Notes: generated by a model from the sequence alone, not told the origin. DNA of 64,000 bases from Trichocoleus sp. FACHB-46 (GCF_014695385.1 NZ_JACJOD010000022.1:124001-188000); one strand, 5' to 3'. Shown: positions 29,422-39,115, counted from the first letter of the stretch. Made by a program: numbers and translations.

Positions 29422-30540
29422 ATGGCCAATGAAAGAATTTTAGTAGTGGAAGACGAAAGAATTGTTGCCAGGGATATTGAGAAAAGACTCAAAAAGCTAG
29501 GCTACGTGGTGCCCATAACGGTTGCCTCTGGAGAGGAAGCCATTAAGCAGACAGCAGAAATACGACCCGACTTAGTGTTGATGGATATTCAACTCAAGGG
29601 TGAATTAGATGGCATTGAAGCCGCAGAACAAATTCGAGCAGATTTTAATATTCCGGTAATTTATCTCACTGCTTACGCCGATGAAGCCACCTTGCAGCGA
29701 GCCAAAGCAACTGAGCCCTTTGGCTATATTCTGAAACCATTTGATGCCAGAGATTTGCAAGTCGCGATTGAAGTTGCTTTACGCAGACGAATCTCGGAAG
29801 AAGCGATTCGAGTGGCTTTGGAAAAAGAGAGAGAACTGAGTGAGCTGAAATCCCGTTTTTGGTCTATGGCAGCTCACGAATTTAGAAACCCCATGACTTC
29901 GATCTTGTCTGCCGCCCAACTCCTCGAACAAGAAAAACACGATCTACCTGAGGAGCGCAGACGGGAGTACTTGTACGTTATTCAAAATGCGATCCGCTCA
30001 ATGGATCAATTGCTTAGTGACGTATTAGCCGTAGGTCGAGTCGAGGGAGGGAGCTTAAAGTTTGATCCAGCTCCTTTAGATTTGGAAGAATTTTGTCAAA
30101 TCGTTGTGGAAGAAATGCAATTTAATGCAGGTCTAAAACATCGGATTGTTCTTCATCAACAAGGCGACTGTGCTCAGACCTTTTTAGACAAGAAACTACT
30201 TAGACACATTTTGACCAATATACTTTCGAATGCGATTAAATATTCGCCTGAAGGTAATGATATTTATTTCGAGCTGATTTGTGCGGATGAGACAGTAATT
30301 TTTCAGGTTAGAGATACCGGAATTGGTATTCCGGTAGAAGCCAAAAATCACTTGTTTGAGCCATTTCAGCGAGCTGAAAATGTGGGAAATATTCCTGGTA
30401 CTGGTCTAGGGCTAACAATGGTTAAAAGATGCCTGGATCTGCATGGTGGCCAAATTTCTATAGAAAGCAACCCAGGTGGAGGAACCATCGTTACGATTCA
30501 ACTCCATTTGAATAGCCGAGTAAAATCTCGCCAAGCTTAA
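29422..30540 (+). CDS. Response regulator-histidine kinase (REC-HisKA-HATPase)
   Basis: A 372-residue protein with an N-terminal receiver (Asp55 in [10 protein letters not shown], Lys at ILKPFD). A short coiled coil leads to HisKA with His152 in MAAHEFRNP. The HATPase ends with DTGIGIP and [11 protein letters not shown]. It is the likely phosphorelay partner of the preceding kinase, since it begins 4 bases after it. The ATG at 29422 follows GGAAGGA by 9 bases; a TTG 18 bases earlier is less likely. It converges with the large hybrid kinase, with only 5 bases between stops and no room for a separate terminator. Confidence 0.92.
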   Translation: MANERILVVEDERIVARDIEKRLKKLGYVVPITVASGEEAIKQTAEIRPDLVLMDIQLKGELDGIEAAEQIRADFNIPVIYLTAYADEATLQRAKATEPFGYILKPFDARDLQVAIEVALRRRISEEAIRVALEKERELSELKSRFWSMAAHEFRNPMTSILSAAQLLEQEKHDLPEERRREYLYVIQNAIRSMDQLLSDVLAVGRVEGGSLKFDPAPLDLEEFCQIVVEEMQFNAGLKHRIVLHQQGDCAQTFLDKKLLRHILTNILSNAIKYSPEGNDIYFELICADETVIFQVRDTGIGIPVEAKNHLFEPFQRAENVGNIPGTGLGLTMVKRCLDLHGGQISIESNPGGGTIVTIQLHLNSRVKSRQA

Positions 30541-30545
30541 ACAGT

Positions 30546-33500
30546 TTAGCGGTGAGGGCTGACTTGGCGCGGTAGTTCTACTCGGAAAGTTGAACCCTGC
30601 CCCACAACACTTTCGACTGTAATCGAGCCATTCATCATTTGCACTAACCAGTCTGTAATTGCTAGGCCCAATCCTGTTCCCCCATGTTTGCGGGTTGTGG
30701 TTTGGTCTACTTGGCGAAACTCTTCAAAGATATGTTGCAAATCTGATTCAGCAATGCCAATTCCAGTGTCTTGAACCGCGATCGCGACGCAGTTGGCTGA
30801 AACTTCCCACGCCATCACCTTGACGCTGCCCGACTCGGTAAATTTAATCGCATTAGACAGCAAATTTACCAAGACTTGGCGCAATCGCATACTGTCATTT
30901 ACAATGCCAGGATTCAGCAAGTTAGTGCTGACCAACAAATCTAGATTTTTTTGCTCAGCCAGCGATCGCAGCTCTTCGGTGGTTGCTTTGACCAGGTGCT
31001 CTAGATTAATTTCTTCTAGTTTCAGTTCCAGACGGCCCACTTCAATTTTGGAGAGGTCGAGAATATCGTTAATTAGTGCCAGCAAATTCTTACCGTTATT
31101 GAGAATTCGCTCCACCATGTCTTGTTGCGGGGCACTTAGTCTTTCCTGGTGCTGGCGCAGCAGCAATTGTGAGAAGCCGATGATCGCGTTCATTGGAGTC
31201 CGCAGTTCGTGAGACATGGTAGCTAGGAACTGGGATTTGAGCTGAGCCGCTTCTAGGAGTTGCAGATTTTGCAGTTGAATTTGTTGGCGTTGCCGTTCTA
31301 GCTCCGAGTTCTGACGGGCCAAAATGTCATTCTGCACCGCTAAGCGCTCTTCGCGTTCCTCCAAAACATTGATCAGACGAGCATTGTTGATTGCGATCGC
31401 CGCTTGCTCGCCAAAAGCCACTAATAATCGTTGATCTTCATCATCAAAGGCTTGGAGGTCTTGCCAATTGCCAATCGCTAGTACACCCAAGCGGCCTGCT
31501 TGAGCCGACTCGATCGCCACTGCATAAATGGAAGCAGGCATTTCCTCAGAGCCATATTCTCGCAACGATTCACCTTGCAGCAGTAGCGATTCTCCGGTCA
31601 GAAAAACTTGACCCAGAAATCCATTGCGAATGTAAGAACCATCGAGTTGCAGCTTTTCCATGCCCACACCGACTTTAGCGGTTAGCTCTAGTAGATCGCG
31701 TTGAGGGTTACGCAGCGCAATCAAGCCAAATTCAGCTCCGGGTATAGCTCCGCAGACTGAGCGCACCATTGTCTGCAACAATCCAGGTAAGTCGGCTAAG
31801 CGTTGATTCAATAAATTCGTCAACCGTTGCAACGTCCGTAACTGCTGTTGCTGCTCACCCAAAATCAGAATTGCCTGTCGCAGATTTTCCCCAACTTCTT
31901 GGGCTTCTCGATACAGCCGCGCATTGTCCGCAGCGAGAGCAGCCCGGCGGGCCAGATCTTCTGCCAAAGCCAGATCGGCTGGAGTATAACGCCGACCCGA
32001 CTCTGCACTCACGAGAGAAATGACCCCCAAAGTGCGATCGCGAGCCATCAACGGCACTAGCATGGCTGAGCTGAAGCCCACCTGTCGCAATAAGGCTAGA
32101 TGGTCTGCATCTTGGGCCATTGCTATCAACAAAGCATCGTCCATTTCTGGATAAAACTCAGATTTCCCAGTGCGAATCACGTTCGCTGTTCCTCTGGAAG
32201 CATTGGGGTCAGTGGGATAGCGCCGATATAACTCAGCCGCCCAGGCAACGTTCTTAGGGTTGGTATGGGCGATCGCCACTTGCCGTAGGGTTTGGTCCTC
32301 TGCAACCACATCCACTACACACCAATCGGCTAAACGCGGCACCAGTGACTGAGCCAAATTTTCCAGGGTGGTTTGATAGTCTAGAGAAGCCGCTAGTAGC
32401 GTGCTCGCTTCCGCCAAAAATCGCTGTGACTCCTCCGCTTGCTTGCGCTCTGTAATGTCGAGAAATGCACCCACACACCCTCGCACATTTCCCTGCTCAT
32501 CAAACAGCGGTGCATCATATTCCAACAGCTTGATGACTCGCCCATTACTGTGGACAATGTCAATCTCTGTATCTAAAACCTCTCTACCTGTCGCGGCAGC
32601 GTAGCGCAGCGGTAACTCATGAGCTGCTAATTCTTGACCATTCTGCAAAACTCTGAATTGAGTAGACTTTGCACTAGGTGGGCTGCTTAAATTTGGACTA
32701 CTTAAATCTGGACTACTTAAAGAAGTAGTACCATCCAACGGCATCTCTAGCAGCTTGGCAAAGTAGGGGTTGACTCGAATATTTTCACAGCTAGGCTCGT
32801 CTGCGATGCCAATGCCAATGGGCAGCACATCAAACAACGTCTGCAATTCATCAACCCGTCGCTGCAAGACGCGATTTAGCTCTAGGATTTTCGCTTCTCT
32901 GCGCTTGCGTTCTTTGGCAAAGGCGACGTGATTAGCAATGGTTTGGGCGAGTTGAATTTCCTCTTCAGTAAAGTGATGGGGTGTATCGTAGCAAAGCAGA
33001 AATTTGCCCAACAATTGCCCCTGAGCGATTAGTGGCATAAAACCGATCGCACGAATGCCTTCTTGCAAAATCACCGACTGTAAAGGTTCTTCGGTTAGCT
33101 CAGTTTCCACATTTGCCACCCAAATCGGCTGGGGGCTTGCGGCATCGGTAGGCCAAGGAGAACGGCCTTCAGTCGCTTGCCGATAAGTATCCGATAGCTG
33201 TCGCCAAGCCTGAAAACGCATGACGCGATCGCTATCTAAGATCAGTACAGCAGTGCGATCGACTTTGAGGGCTTGTTGAAATCCTCCTAAAGCAGCTGCG
33301 TAAATATCTTCGAGCGCAGCCGCGTGACTGACTGTATTAGTAATGTGATAAATCGCCTGCAATTGCTCAAACTGCTGACGCAAGGTGGCTTCTGCCTGCT
33401 GGCGCTCGGTGACATCGTAGAAGATCACAACTCCAGCCACAATATTGTTGTCGCGATCGCGGATGGGGCTAGAACTAACCCGCATCACACCCCAGGTTTG

Positions 33501-34967
33501 ATCTCCCCGTAGAATGCGAATTTCCTCGTCTGTGATGACTTCACCGTGAGCAATGGAACGAGCCAGTGGCCAATCTAGTGACTGATAGGGGCGACCCTCC
33601 GCATCAAATCCTCGGTAGTCTTGATATTGCGCAATTTGCTCGGCAGGCAAAAATGAATGACGCCAAATTTGCTCAACTTGCTCATTGCCCAGCACGAGTT
33701 TCCCAGAGGGAGCCTCCGCAATAATTACGCCCGCTGGCATTTGCCTTAGGACTGCTTCCAAGCGGCCTCGCTCAGTTTCTAGTTGTCGCAGCAGGTCTTC
33801 TCGCTCGGTTTCGGTCTGCTTAGTGTGGGTGATGTCTAAGACAAAGCAGACCGTCTCCTGACCCGACTCCAACAAAGCTGCCCCGATCAGCACCGAAACC
33901 CGACTGCCATCTTTGCGGATATACTCCTTTTCCCAAGGTGAGCACACTCCGGCAGTTTGCAATTGCGCGATCGCCCAAGCATCCATCTCTTGGTAGGCCA
34001 GGGGAGTCATGGCTGCCCAACGCACTTGGCCTAACTGCAACTCCTCTCTGGTGTAGCCCACCATCTCCAGGAAAGCTTCATTAGCCTCCGTAATCTCGCC
34101 CGTCAGTCTGGCGGTGATTACCCCAATCATATTGGCTTCGGCCAAGCGCCTAAATCGCCCTTCGCTTGCTCGTAACGCCTGCTCTAGCTGCTTGCGCTCA
34201 GTAATATCGCGCGAATTCAGAATGACTCCGCTCACGCCTGCATCTTGCAGTAGGTTATTCGCCACCACTTCTATGTCAATCCAATGCCCCTGAGCATGCT
34301 GGATGCGAAATTCTAAAGGAGCCGCAATTCCAGGCTGGGCCAAAATCTGAGTGAAAGTGGTCTGGAGCCTAGCCACCTCGCTGGGATGAGTATACTTAAA
34401 AGCTGATTGACCGATGAGGGTTTCAGAAGGGTAGCCTAAAATTCGCTCGATCGAGGGGCTGACATAGCGAATTGTGCTGTCCGACTCCAAAATGGTGATG
34501 ATGTCAGAAGAGTTTTGCACCAACGAGCGGAAGCGAGCTTCACTTTCTCGCAATTTTTGGTTGGCTGCCGTAGCCTGAATTTCAGCACGACACAGACGGA
34601 TAGCATTATGCAGGCTACGGGACAAACTTTCTGGAGCCAGTTTCGCTTTAGGCAGATAATCGGAAGCGCCTGCCTTCATCAGCTCAACGGCTACTTGCTC
34701 ATCCCCCTGATTGGTTAGAACGATGAAAGCCGTTTGAACTCCTTGCTCGCGCGCGGTGCGGACTAAAGTTAAGCCATCGCCGTCAGGTAATTGGTAATCG
34801 AGGAGAACGCCATCGAAGGATTGTTGCTGTAAAAGCGCGATCGCGGCACTGTAACTACCCACCTCTGATAGCTCTAACGACAGACCCGCAGCTTGGAGCG
34901 CCCGACGCACCGCCATCCGGTCTGCTTCATCATCGTCAACCACTAAGATTTTGAGAATCTCTTCCAT
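30546..34967 (-). CDS. Large hybrid sensor kinase, REC-PAS3-GAF-PAS-GAF2-HisKA-HATPase
   Basis: 1473 residues, apparently cytosolic. In order: a receiver (about 5-125, GVLLDYQLPDGDG), PAS (145-260), PAS (270-390), PAS (400-520), GAF (540-690), PAS (705-845), GAF (850-1005), GAF (1020-1185), a coiled coil, HisKA (ATMSHELRTPMNAIIGFS, about 1235) and HATPase (DTGIGIAE, GGTGLGLAI). It reads several cues and phosphorylates an unknown partner; its own receiver may accept phosphate. None of its GAFs shows the Cys-His pair of bilin binding. PAS4 contains a three-fold SSPxL low-complexity repeat. Confidence 0.92.
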   Translation of the reverse strand: MEEILKILVVDDDEADRMAVRRALQAAGLSLELSEVGSYSAAIALLQQQSFDGVLLDYQLPDGDGLTLVRTAREQGVQTAFIVLTNQGDEQVAVELMKAGASDYLPKAKLAPESLSRSLHNAIRLCRAEIQATAANQKLRESEARFRSLVQNSSDIITILESDSTIRYVSPSIERILGYPSETLIGQSAFKYTHPSEVARLQTTFTQILAQPGIAAPLEFRIQHAQGHWIDIEVVANNLLQDAGVSGVILNSRDITERKQLEQALRASEGRFRRLAEANMIGVITARLTGEITEANEAFLEMVGYTREELQLGQVRWAAMTPLAYQEMDAWAIAQLQTAGVCSPWEKEYIRKDGSRVSVLIGAALLESGQETVCFVLDITHTKQTETEREDLLRQLETERGRLEAVLRQMPAGVIIAEAPSGKLVLGNEQVEQIWRHSFLPAEQIAQYQDYRGFDAEGRPYQSLDWPLARSIAHGEVITDEEIRILRGDQTWGVMRVSSSPIRDRDNNIVAGVVIFYDVTERQQAEATLRQQFEQLQAIYHITNTVSHAAALEDIYAAALGGFQQALKVDRTAVLILDSDRVMRFQAWRQLSDTYRQATEGRSPWPTDAASPQPIWVANVETELTEEPLQSVILQEGIRAIGFMPLIAQGQLLGKFLLCYDTPHHFTEEEIQLAQTIANHVAFAKERKRREAKILELNRVLQRRVDELQTLFDVLPIGIGIADEPSCENIRVNPYFAKLLEMPLDGTTSLSSPDLSSPNLSSPPSAKSTQFRVLQNGQELAAHELPLRYAAATGREVLDTEIDIVHSNGRVIKLLEYDAPLFDEQGNVRGCVGAFLDITERKQAEESQRFLAEASTLLAASLDYQTTLENLAQSLVPRLADWCVVDVVAEDQTLRQVAIAHTNPKNVAWAAELYRRYPTDPNASRGTANVIRTGKSEFYPEMDDALLIAMAQDADHLALLRQVGFSSAMLVPLMARDRTLGVISLVSAESGRRYTPADLALAEDLARRAALAADNARLYREAQEVGENLRQAILILGEQQQQLRTLQRLTNLLNQRLADLPGLLQTMVRSVCGAIPGAEFGLIALRNPQRDLLELTAKVGVGMEKLQLDGSYIRNGFLGQVFLTGESLLLQGESLREYGSEEMPASIYAVAIESAQAGRLGVLAIGNWQDLQAFDDEDQRLLVAFGEQAAIAINNARLINVLEEREERLAVQNDILARQNSELERQRQQIQLQNLQLLEAAQLKSQFLATMSHELRTPMNAIIGFSQLLLRQHQERLSAPQQDMVERILNNGKNLLALINDILDLSKIEVGRLELKLEEINLEHLVKATTEELRSLAEQKNLDLLVSTNLLNPGIVNDSMRLRQVLVNLLSNAIKFTESGSVKVMAWEVSANCVAIAVQDTGIGIAESDLQHIFEEFRQVDQTTTRKHGGTGLGLAITDWLVQMMNGSITVESVVGQGSTFRVELPRQVSPHR
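32680..32724 (-). repeat. 3 x 15-bp tandem repeat inside the large kinase gene
   Basis: Units start at 32680, 32695 and 32710 and read GGACTACTTAAATCT with small changes. On the coding strand they give three copies of a serine/proline-rich pentapeptide (SSPDL, SSPNL, SSPPS). The repeat lies in the fourth PAS domain and keeps frame. Confidence 0.8.
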
Positions 34968-35384
34968 AACGATTGGCTATCAGCAATCCGCTCTTAGCTG
35001 GCTTTGGTTCAGTATCGACTATTCCTTGTCCTTGTACTAAATACTGTAAACAAATCGCTCAGCCTCAACAAATTCTGAACGCTTCCGGCTGTTTCACTCA
35101 AGGTCCCTCATGCTCTACAAACACTCCTTCGCTAGCCAGAGCAGGGACTAAGAGATAGATAAAGTGGTGGCTGGATCGGGTGATGTTAACTTCAAGTGAT
35201 AACGAGTACACAATGAAGCTTAACCATACATTTTTGACAGCAAGATCTATTATCGGAATAGTTCAGCCCGTTCCTACTATCGATAGATAGATTATTTCAA
35301 CGCCGGACGGATAAGCTTGAGCTAGTTCCTTTTGTGTGAAAAACTACTTTCACCTTCTTATTTATAAGAATTGCAAAGCTGATT
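34968..35384. promoter_or_regulatory. Divergent intergenic region, hybrid kinase / NarL regulator
   Basis: 417 bases. The section nearest the NarL-type gene is AT-rich and contains CTATCGATAGATAG (35278-35291). It holds promoters for both genes by position. No gene or strong hairpin is seen. Confidence 0.4.
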
Positions 35385-36119
35385 ATGAACGAAATTCAAG
35401 TTGCCCTGATTGAAGACCATGATTTGACACGAGTGGGCCTACGGACCGCTCTCCAGCAACGGGGCGCAGTTAAAGTTATTGGTGAGGCTGCCACCGGTAC
35501 TGAAGGATTAAAGTTACTAGAAACTGCTAAACCCGATGTAGCAATTGTGGATATCGGCTTGCCCGATATGGATGGAATCGAACTAACCAGGCGATTTAAG
35601 CAAATGCTGGCTGAGTCAGATTCCCCTGAGCCATCCACCACTAAGGTCATGATTTTGACCATGAATGACAACGAGGATGCCGTTCTAGCAGCTTTTGCGG
35701 CTGGGGCTGACTCTTATTGCATGAAAGACGTGAATGTGGATAGGCTGCTAGAAGCGCTGAGAGTTACCAACGAAGGCAATAGCTGGATTGATCCAGCGAT
35801 CGCTCGTGTGGTGCTGCAACAAACCCGCCAGCCTTCGTCTCAAACCGTTAGCAGCATCCCTAGCGAAATTCACACAGTTGCGATTAACGCTGCTGATGAC
35901 GAATACAGCCAAATGATCGAGGCTTACCCCTTGACCGAGCGGGAGCTAGAAGTTCTAGAGCTAATTGTGGCAGGTTGTAGCAATGCGGCGATCGCCGAAA
36001 AACTCTACATCACGGTTGGCACTGTGAAAACCCACGTTCGCAACATCCTCAACAAACTCTGCGCGGATGACCGGACTCAAGCCGCAGTTCGCGCCCTCCG
36101 TTCTGGTCTAGTTGGCTAA
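35385..36119 (+). CDS. NarL/FixJ-type response regulator
   Basis: 244 residues: a receiver domain with Asp56 in AIVDIGLPDMDG and a C-terminal LuxR-type HTH (LTEREVLELIVAG form, AEKLYITVGTVKTHVRNI). The linker is about 45 residues. It binds DNA after phosphorylation by a kinase that is not adjacent; the divergent hybrid kinase is a candidate partner. The ATG at 35385 begins the receiver directly. Length and motif spacing are normal. Confidence 0.93.
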   Translation: MNEIQVALIEDHDLTRVGLRTALQQRGAVKVIGEAATGTEGLKLLETAKPDVAIVDIGLPDMDGIELTRRFKQMLAESDSPEPSTTKVMILTMNDNEDAVLAAFAAGADSYCMKDVNVDRLLEALRVTNEGNSWIDPAIARVVLQQTRQPSSQTVSSIPSEIHTVAINAADDEYSQMIEAYPLTERELEVLELIVAGCSNAAIAEKLYITVGTVKTHVRNILNKLCADDRTQAAVRALRSGLVG

Positions 36120-36504
36120 ACTAGCCGTTACTTTGTTTACTCTCCGGGCTGGAGCGACTAACCTCAAACTTCCTCCAGGCGAGAGTTTATCCTTTGTCCT
36201 GCCCATTTTAGTGACGCGATCGCAGTTCGTTCCGGTTGGTTATGGGTGGGACTTTTTTAGGCTCAAGTTTGCGCTGCGTAACCCGTTTTAACCTATACCC
36301 GTTTCTCTAGAATTTGGGTTTCATCTGTTAGGGTTCCCCTAATCTAGGGTACTTTTGAATTTGAGATGATGTGTGGCCGAGGTGCCGGGACCAGCTTGCA
36401 ACTCGCTGCTCTGTTCTGTCCGCTTGTTTGATTATTAGTCGAATAGCGTTACTCTGACTACTTTCAAGCCACCATCACAATTAACCTGTCAAGTGGAGTA
36501 CCGC
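36120..36504. other. 385-base intergenic region upstream of the phosphatase gene
   Basis: It separates two plus-strand signalling genes. No tRNA, riboswitch or reading frame is recognised. It presumably holds the promoter of the phosphatase/anti-sigma pair. Confidence 0.4.
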
Positions 36505-38211
36505 ATGAGCCAGGGCAGTGGGGGCAAGCTCAAACTGATGGTCGTAGACGACGAACCCGACAACTTAGATTTGTTGTATCGGACCTTTCGGCGTGATTTT
36601 GAAGTTTTCAAAGCTAGCAGCGGTCTCAACGCGCTCCAATCTCTAGATCAAGAGGGAGAGATGGCAATTATCATCTCTGACCAACGCATGCCTGGAATGA
36701 ACGGCACGGAATTTCTGAGCAAAACAGTCGAGCGCTTCCCCGATACGATTCGTATTGTTTTGACGGGTTACACCGATGTTGAAGACTTAGTAGAAGCCAT
36801 CAATACAGGTAAGGTTTTCAAGTACATCACTAAACCTTGGATGCCTGATGAGCTGAAAACAGTCGTGCAGCAAGCGGCAGAAACTTATCAGGTTTTGAAG
36901 CAGAGAACGAATGAGTTGCAGCGAGCCCTCAGACGCGAATCGCTATTTAATGCTATGACGAGTGCGATTCGAGAGTCGTTAGACTATCGCAGCATGCTAC
37001 AGACGATTGTGGAAACCATTGGCAGTGGTTTTGAGGCGACCTGCTGTATCTTGCGGCCCGTTGAGAGCGATCGCCTCACCGCAGAATTCTTTTCCTACCA
37101 AGCCCCTACCCAAGCAGAACTCTTAAGTTCGAGTCACTACCTTTCTGGCAGCCAAGCTGAGGCCGACTCACTCACTCATCAAGCACTGACAACTCGCCAA
37201 ACTCAACTAGCCCCTACAGGGGTGACATCCCCTGAGCTAGCGCAGCTCGTTATTCCGCTGACTTATCAGCAAGAACTGCTCGCCGTCCTGGCACTTTACC
37301 AAGACAGTACAGTCTCTATCTGGCCGCCCGAAGACATTCAACTGATTGAAGGGGTTGCAGAACAAGCCGCTCTAGCCATTTCCCAAGCTAAGCTCTACCA
37401 ACTCATTCAAGAGCAGACGCAACAAATGCGAGCGGAGCTAGAAGTTGCTCGCCAAATTCAAACCAATTTGCTACGGCAAAGCTGGCCAGAGGTTGAGGGA
37501 GCCAAGATTCAAGCCTGCTGCTATCCAGCTCGTGAAGTCGGTGGTGATTTCTTTGAAGTCTATGTTCATCCGCAAGGCGATATTTGGTTGACAGTCGGAG
37601 ATGTCTCTGGCAAAGGAGTCCCAGCCGCTTTATTTATGGCCAGTGCTATTTCCGTGCTACGGCGAGAACTTGCTCAAGAAGCTCCGCCTGAACCAAATAT
37701 CGTGATGCAGAACTTAAACAGCGGCTTGTCAGAGGATTTAGTCAGTAACAACTGTTTTATTACAATGGTTTTGGCCCGTTATACACCCGCCACGGGTCAG
37801 CTAGTCTATGCCAATGCGGGTCACGTTTATCCGCTAGTATGGTCTCACCAGGCCGTGATTTCAGCCAGTTCTTCAGAAACGTTACCAATAGAACCAACTT
37901 ACTTAAAAACTCGGGGCGTCCCACTGGGCATTCTACCTATTTGGAAGGCGGCGGCAGGCAATGTAGTTCTGAATTCAGGAGAAGTATTTCTGCTGACTAG
38001 TGATGGTATTACTGAGGCAACAGTTAACGCAGAAGGGATCGGTGATGGCACTCCTCTGAGTGCAAGTTCGATGTTGCAGCAAACAGGCCTCTGGCAGCTT
38101 CTCACCCAAGAGCGAACTCCCTTAAACCTCAATACCCTCCTGGAGCGCATTCAAGCGCATAACCCCATTCAGGAAGATGACCAAACCATTCTCTCTCTGG
38201 AGGTTCTGTAG
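36505..38211 (+). CDS. Receiver-GAF-PP2C phosphatase (RsbU/SpoIIE type)
   Basis: 568 residues. The receiver (about 8-125) has Asp59 in IIISDQRMPGMNG and Lys in YITKPWMPDE. A GAF-like domain (about 155-300) and a coiled coil lead to a PP2C-type phosphatase (about 320-565) with GGDFFEVY and WLTVGDVSGKGVPAALFMA as metal-binding strands. Such proteins dephosphorylate anti-anti-sigma (STAS) proteins in partner switching. The ATG at 36505 is preferred because GGAG lies 6 bases upstream; a GTG 12 bases earlier is in frame. The RsbW-type kinase gene starts 3 bases after its stop. Confidence 0.92.
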   Translation: MSQGSGGKLKLMVVDDEPDNLDLLYRTFRRDFEVFKASSGLNALQSLDQEGEMAIIISDQRMPGMNGTEFLSKTVERFPDTIRIVLTGYTDVEDLVEAINTGKVFKYITKPWMPDELKTVVQQAAETYQVLKQRTNELQRALRRESLFNAMTSAIRESLDYRSMLQTIVETIGSGFEATCCILRPVESDRLTAEFFSYQAPTQAELLSSSHYLSGSQAEADSLTHQALTTRQTQLAPTGVTSPELAQLVIPLTYQQELLAVLALYQDSTVSIWPPEDIQLIEGVAEQAALAISQAKLYQLIQEQTQQMRAELEVARQIQTNLLRQSWPEVEGAKIQACCYPAREVGGDFFEVYVHPQGDIWLTVGDVSGKGVPAALFMASAISVLRRELAQEAPPEPNIVMQNLNSGLSEDLVSNNCFITMVLARYTPATGQLVYANAGHVYPLVWSHQAVISASSSETLPIEPTYLKTRGVPLGILPIWKAAAGNVVLNSGEVFLLTSDGITEATVNAEGIGDGTPLSASSMLQQTGLWQLLTQERTPLNLNTLLERIQAHNPIQEDDQTILSLEVL

Positions 38212-38214
38212 TCC

Positions 38215-38670
38215 ATGAGAACTGAGCTTCACGTACCCAGCGACTTGAAGTTTTTAACTATTGTTGAAAACTGGCTGCTAGGCTCCTTAGAAGTTGAGCT
38301 AGGCAACCATGTGGATTGGCCAAAGCAATCAAATCGCCTCCGTCTAGTGTTAGTCGAAGCGTATTCTAACGTCGTGCGTCATGCCCACCGCAATCAGCCC
38401 AACCTACCGGTGTTGATTCGCTTAGAACTCAAAGATCGCGACATTGCTCTAGAGATTTGGGATCACGGCAAAGGGTTTGATCTTTCCACCTATTTGCCCC
38501 CCACCCCGGAAGATAAGCAGGAAAGTGGCTATGGATGGTTAATTCTAAACCGTCTCATGGACCGAGTGGAATACCGACTTCAGGTGAATGGCCGCAACTG
38601 TCTCAAATTAGAAGCAAGTCTGCCTGAAGAAGCAAATTCTAAACTCAATTCTCATTCAAAAACGGATTGA
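38215..38670 (+). CDS. Anti-sigma regulatory factor (RsbW-type Ser/Thr kinase)
   Basis: 151 residues of the HATPase_c_2 family. VLVEAYSNVVRHAHRNQ carries the ATP-binding Glu and Asn (N-box). IWDHGKGFD is the G1 box and SGYGWLILNRLMD the G2 region. It should phosphorylate a STAS protein or bind a sigma factor, opposing the upstream phosphatase. The two genes are coupled. No STAS gene lies next to them, so the antagonist must be encoded elsewhere. It ends 16 bases from the convergent CTDH gene. Confidence 0.92.
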   Translation: MRTELHVPSDLKFLTIVENWLLGSLEVELGNHVDWPKQSNRLRLVLVEAYSNVVRHAHRNQPNLPVLIRLELKDRDIALEIWDHGKGFDLSTYLPPTPEDKQESGYGWLILNRLMDRVEYRLQVNGRNCLKLEASLPEEANSKLNSHSKTD

Positions 38671-38686
38671 CCAAGCAGTTTATGCC

Positions 38687-39115
38687 TTAACGCTGAAGAT
38701 TTAACAGTTCTTGAGGGGACGCCAAGAGCTTAACAGTAACGGAAGTAATTCTTTCTTGGGCGTCTAGAATAAAAAGCCAAGAGACGTTGACACTGAACCA
38801 AGGCGTTTGGACTTTGCCAGCTACTTGTGCTTGAAGACAGTTATTGTCTACTTCCTCAGTAATTCCTTGTTCAGGCTGTAGCACCATGCCTGCTGCTTCT
38901 TTTTGCAGATAAGCAGCGATCGCTTCTGCCCCTACTAGCGGTGGCTCGAACGGTGCATTCATCACACCCTCAGCCGTAAACAACTGGCTTGCTGCTTCAA
39001 AATCAGCCGCGTTGAGCCTTTCAAAGTATCGGAGAATTGTTGGTTCTGTAATTCCTGCGATTGAAATGGTTACTTGATTAGAAGTTACTTGATTAGGAAC
39101 AGTGGAATTAGACAT
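38687..39115 (-). CDS. OCP C-terminal-domain homologue (CTDH), NTF2 fold
   Basis: 142 residues. The series LRYFERLNAADF, PPLVGAEAIAAYL, VAGKVQTPWF, SWLFI and LLASPQELLNL matches the C-terminal domain of the orange carotenoid protein. Tyr30 and Trp113 fall where OCP Tyr201 and Trp288 hydrogen-bond the keto-carotenoid. CTDHs dimerise around and deliver canthaxanthin or echinenone to helical carotenoid proteins. Cys93 may serve in dimer formation, as reported for an Anabaena CTDH. The ATG at 39115 is preferred; the longer frame adds 35 residues without similarity. No HCP or OCP gene is in the window. Confidence 0.85.
   Translation of the reverse strand: MSNSTVPNQVTSNQVTISIAGITEPTILRYFERLNAADFEAASQLFTAEGVMNAPFEPPLVGAEAIAAYLQKEAAGMVLQPEQGITEEVDNNCLQAQVAGKVQTPWFSVNVSWLFILDAQERITSVTVKLLASPQELLNLQR

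Noticed and set aside
30546-34967. Phytochrome-like photoreceptor in the large hybrid kinase
   Set aside because: Its GAF domains lack the Cys-His pair and DXCF motif, so bilin binding is not supported.
36360-36440. Possible tRNA-like sequence in the gap before the phosphatase gene
   Set aside because: TGGCCGAGGTGCCGGGACC suggested a tRNA fragment, but no acceptor stem, anticodon arm or T-loop could be built.
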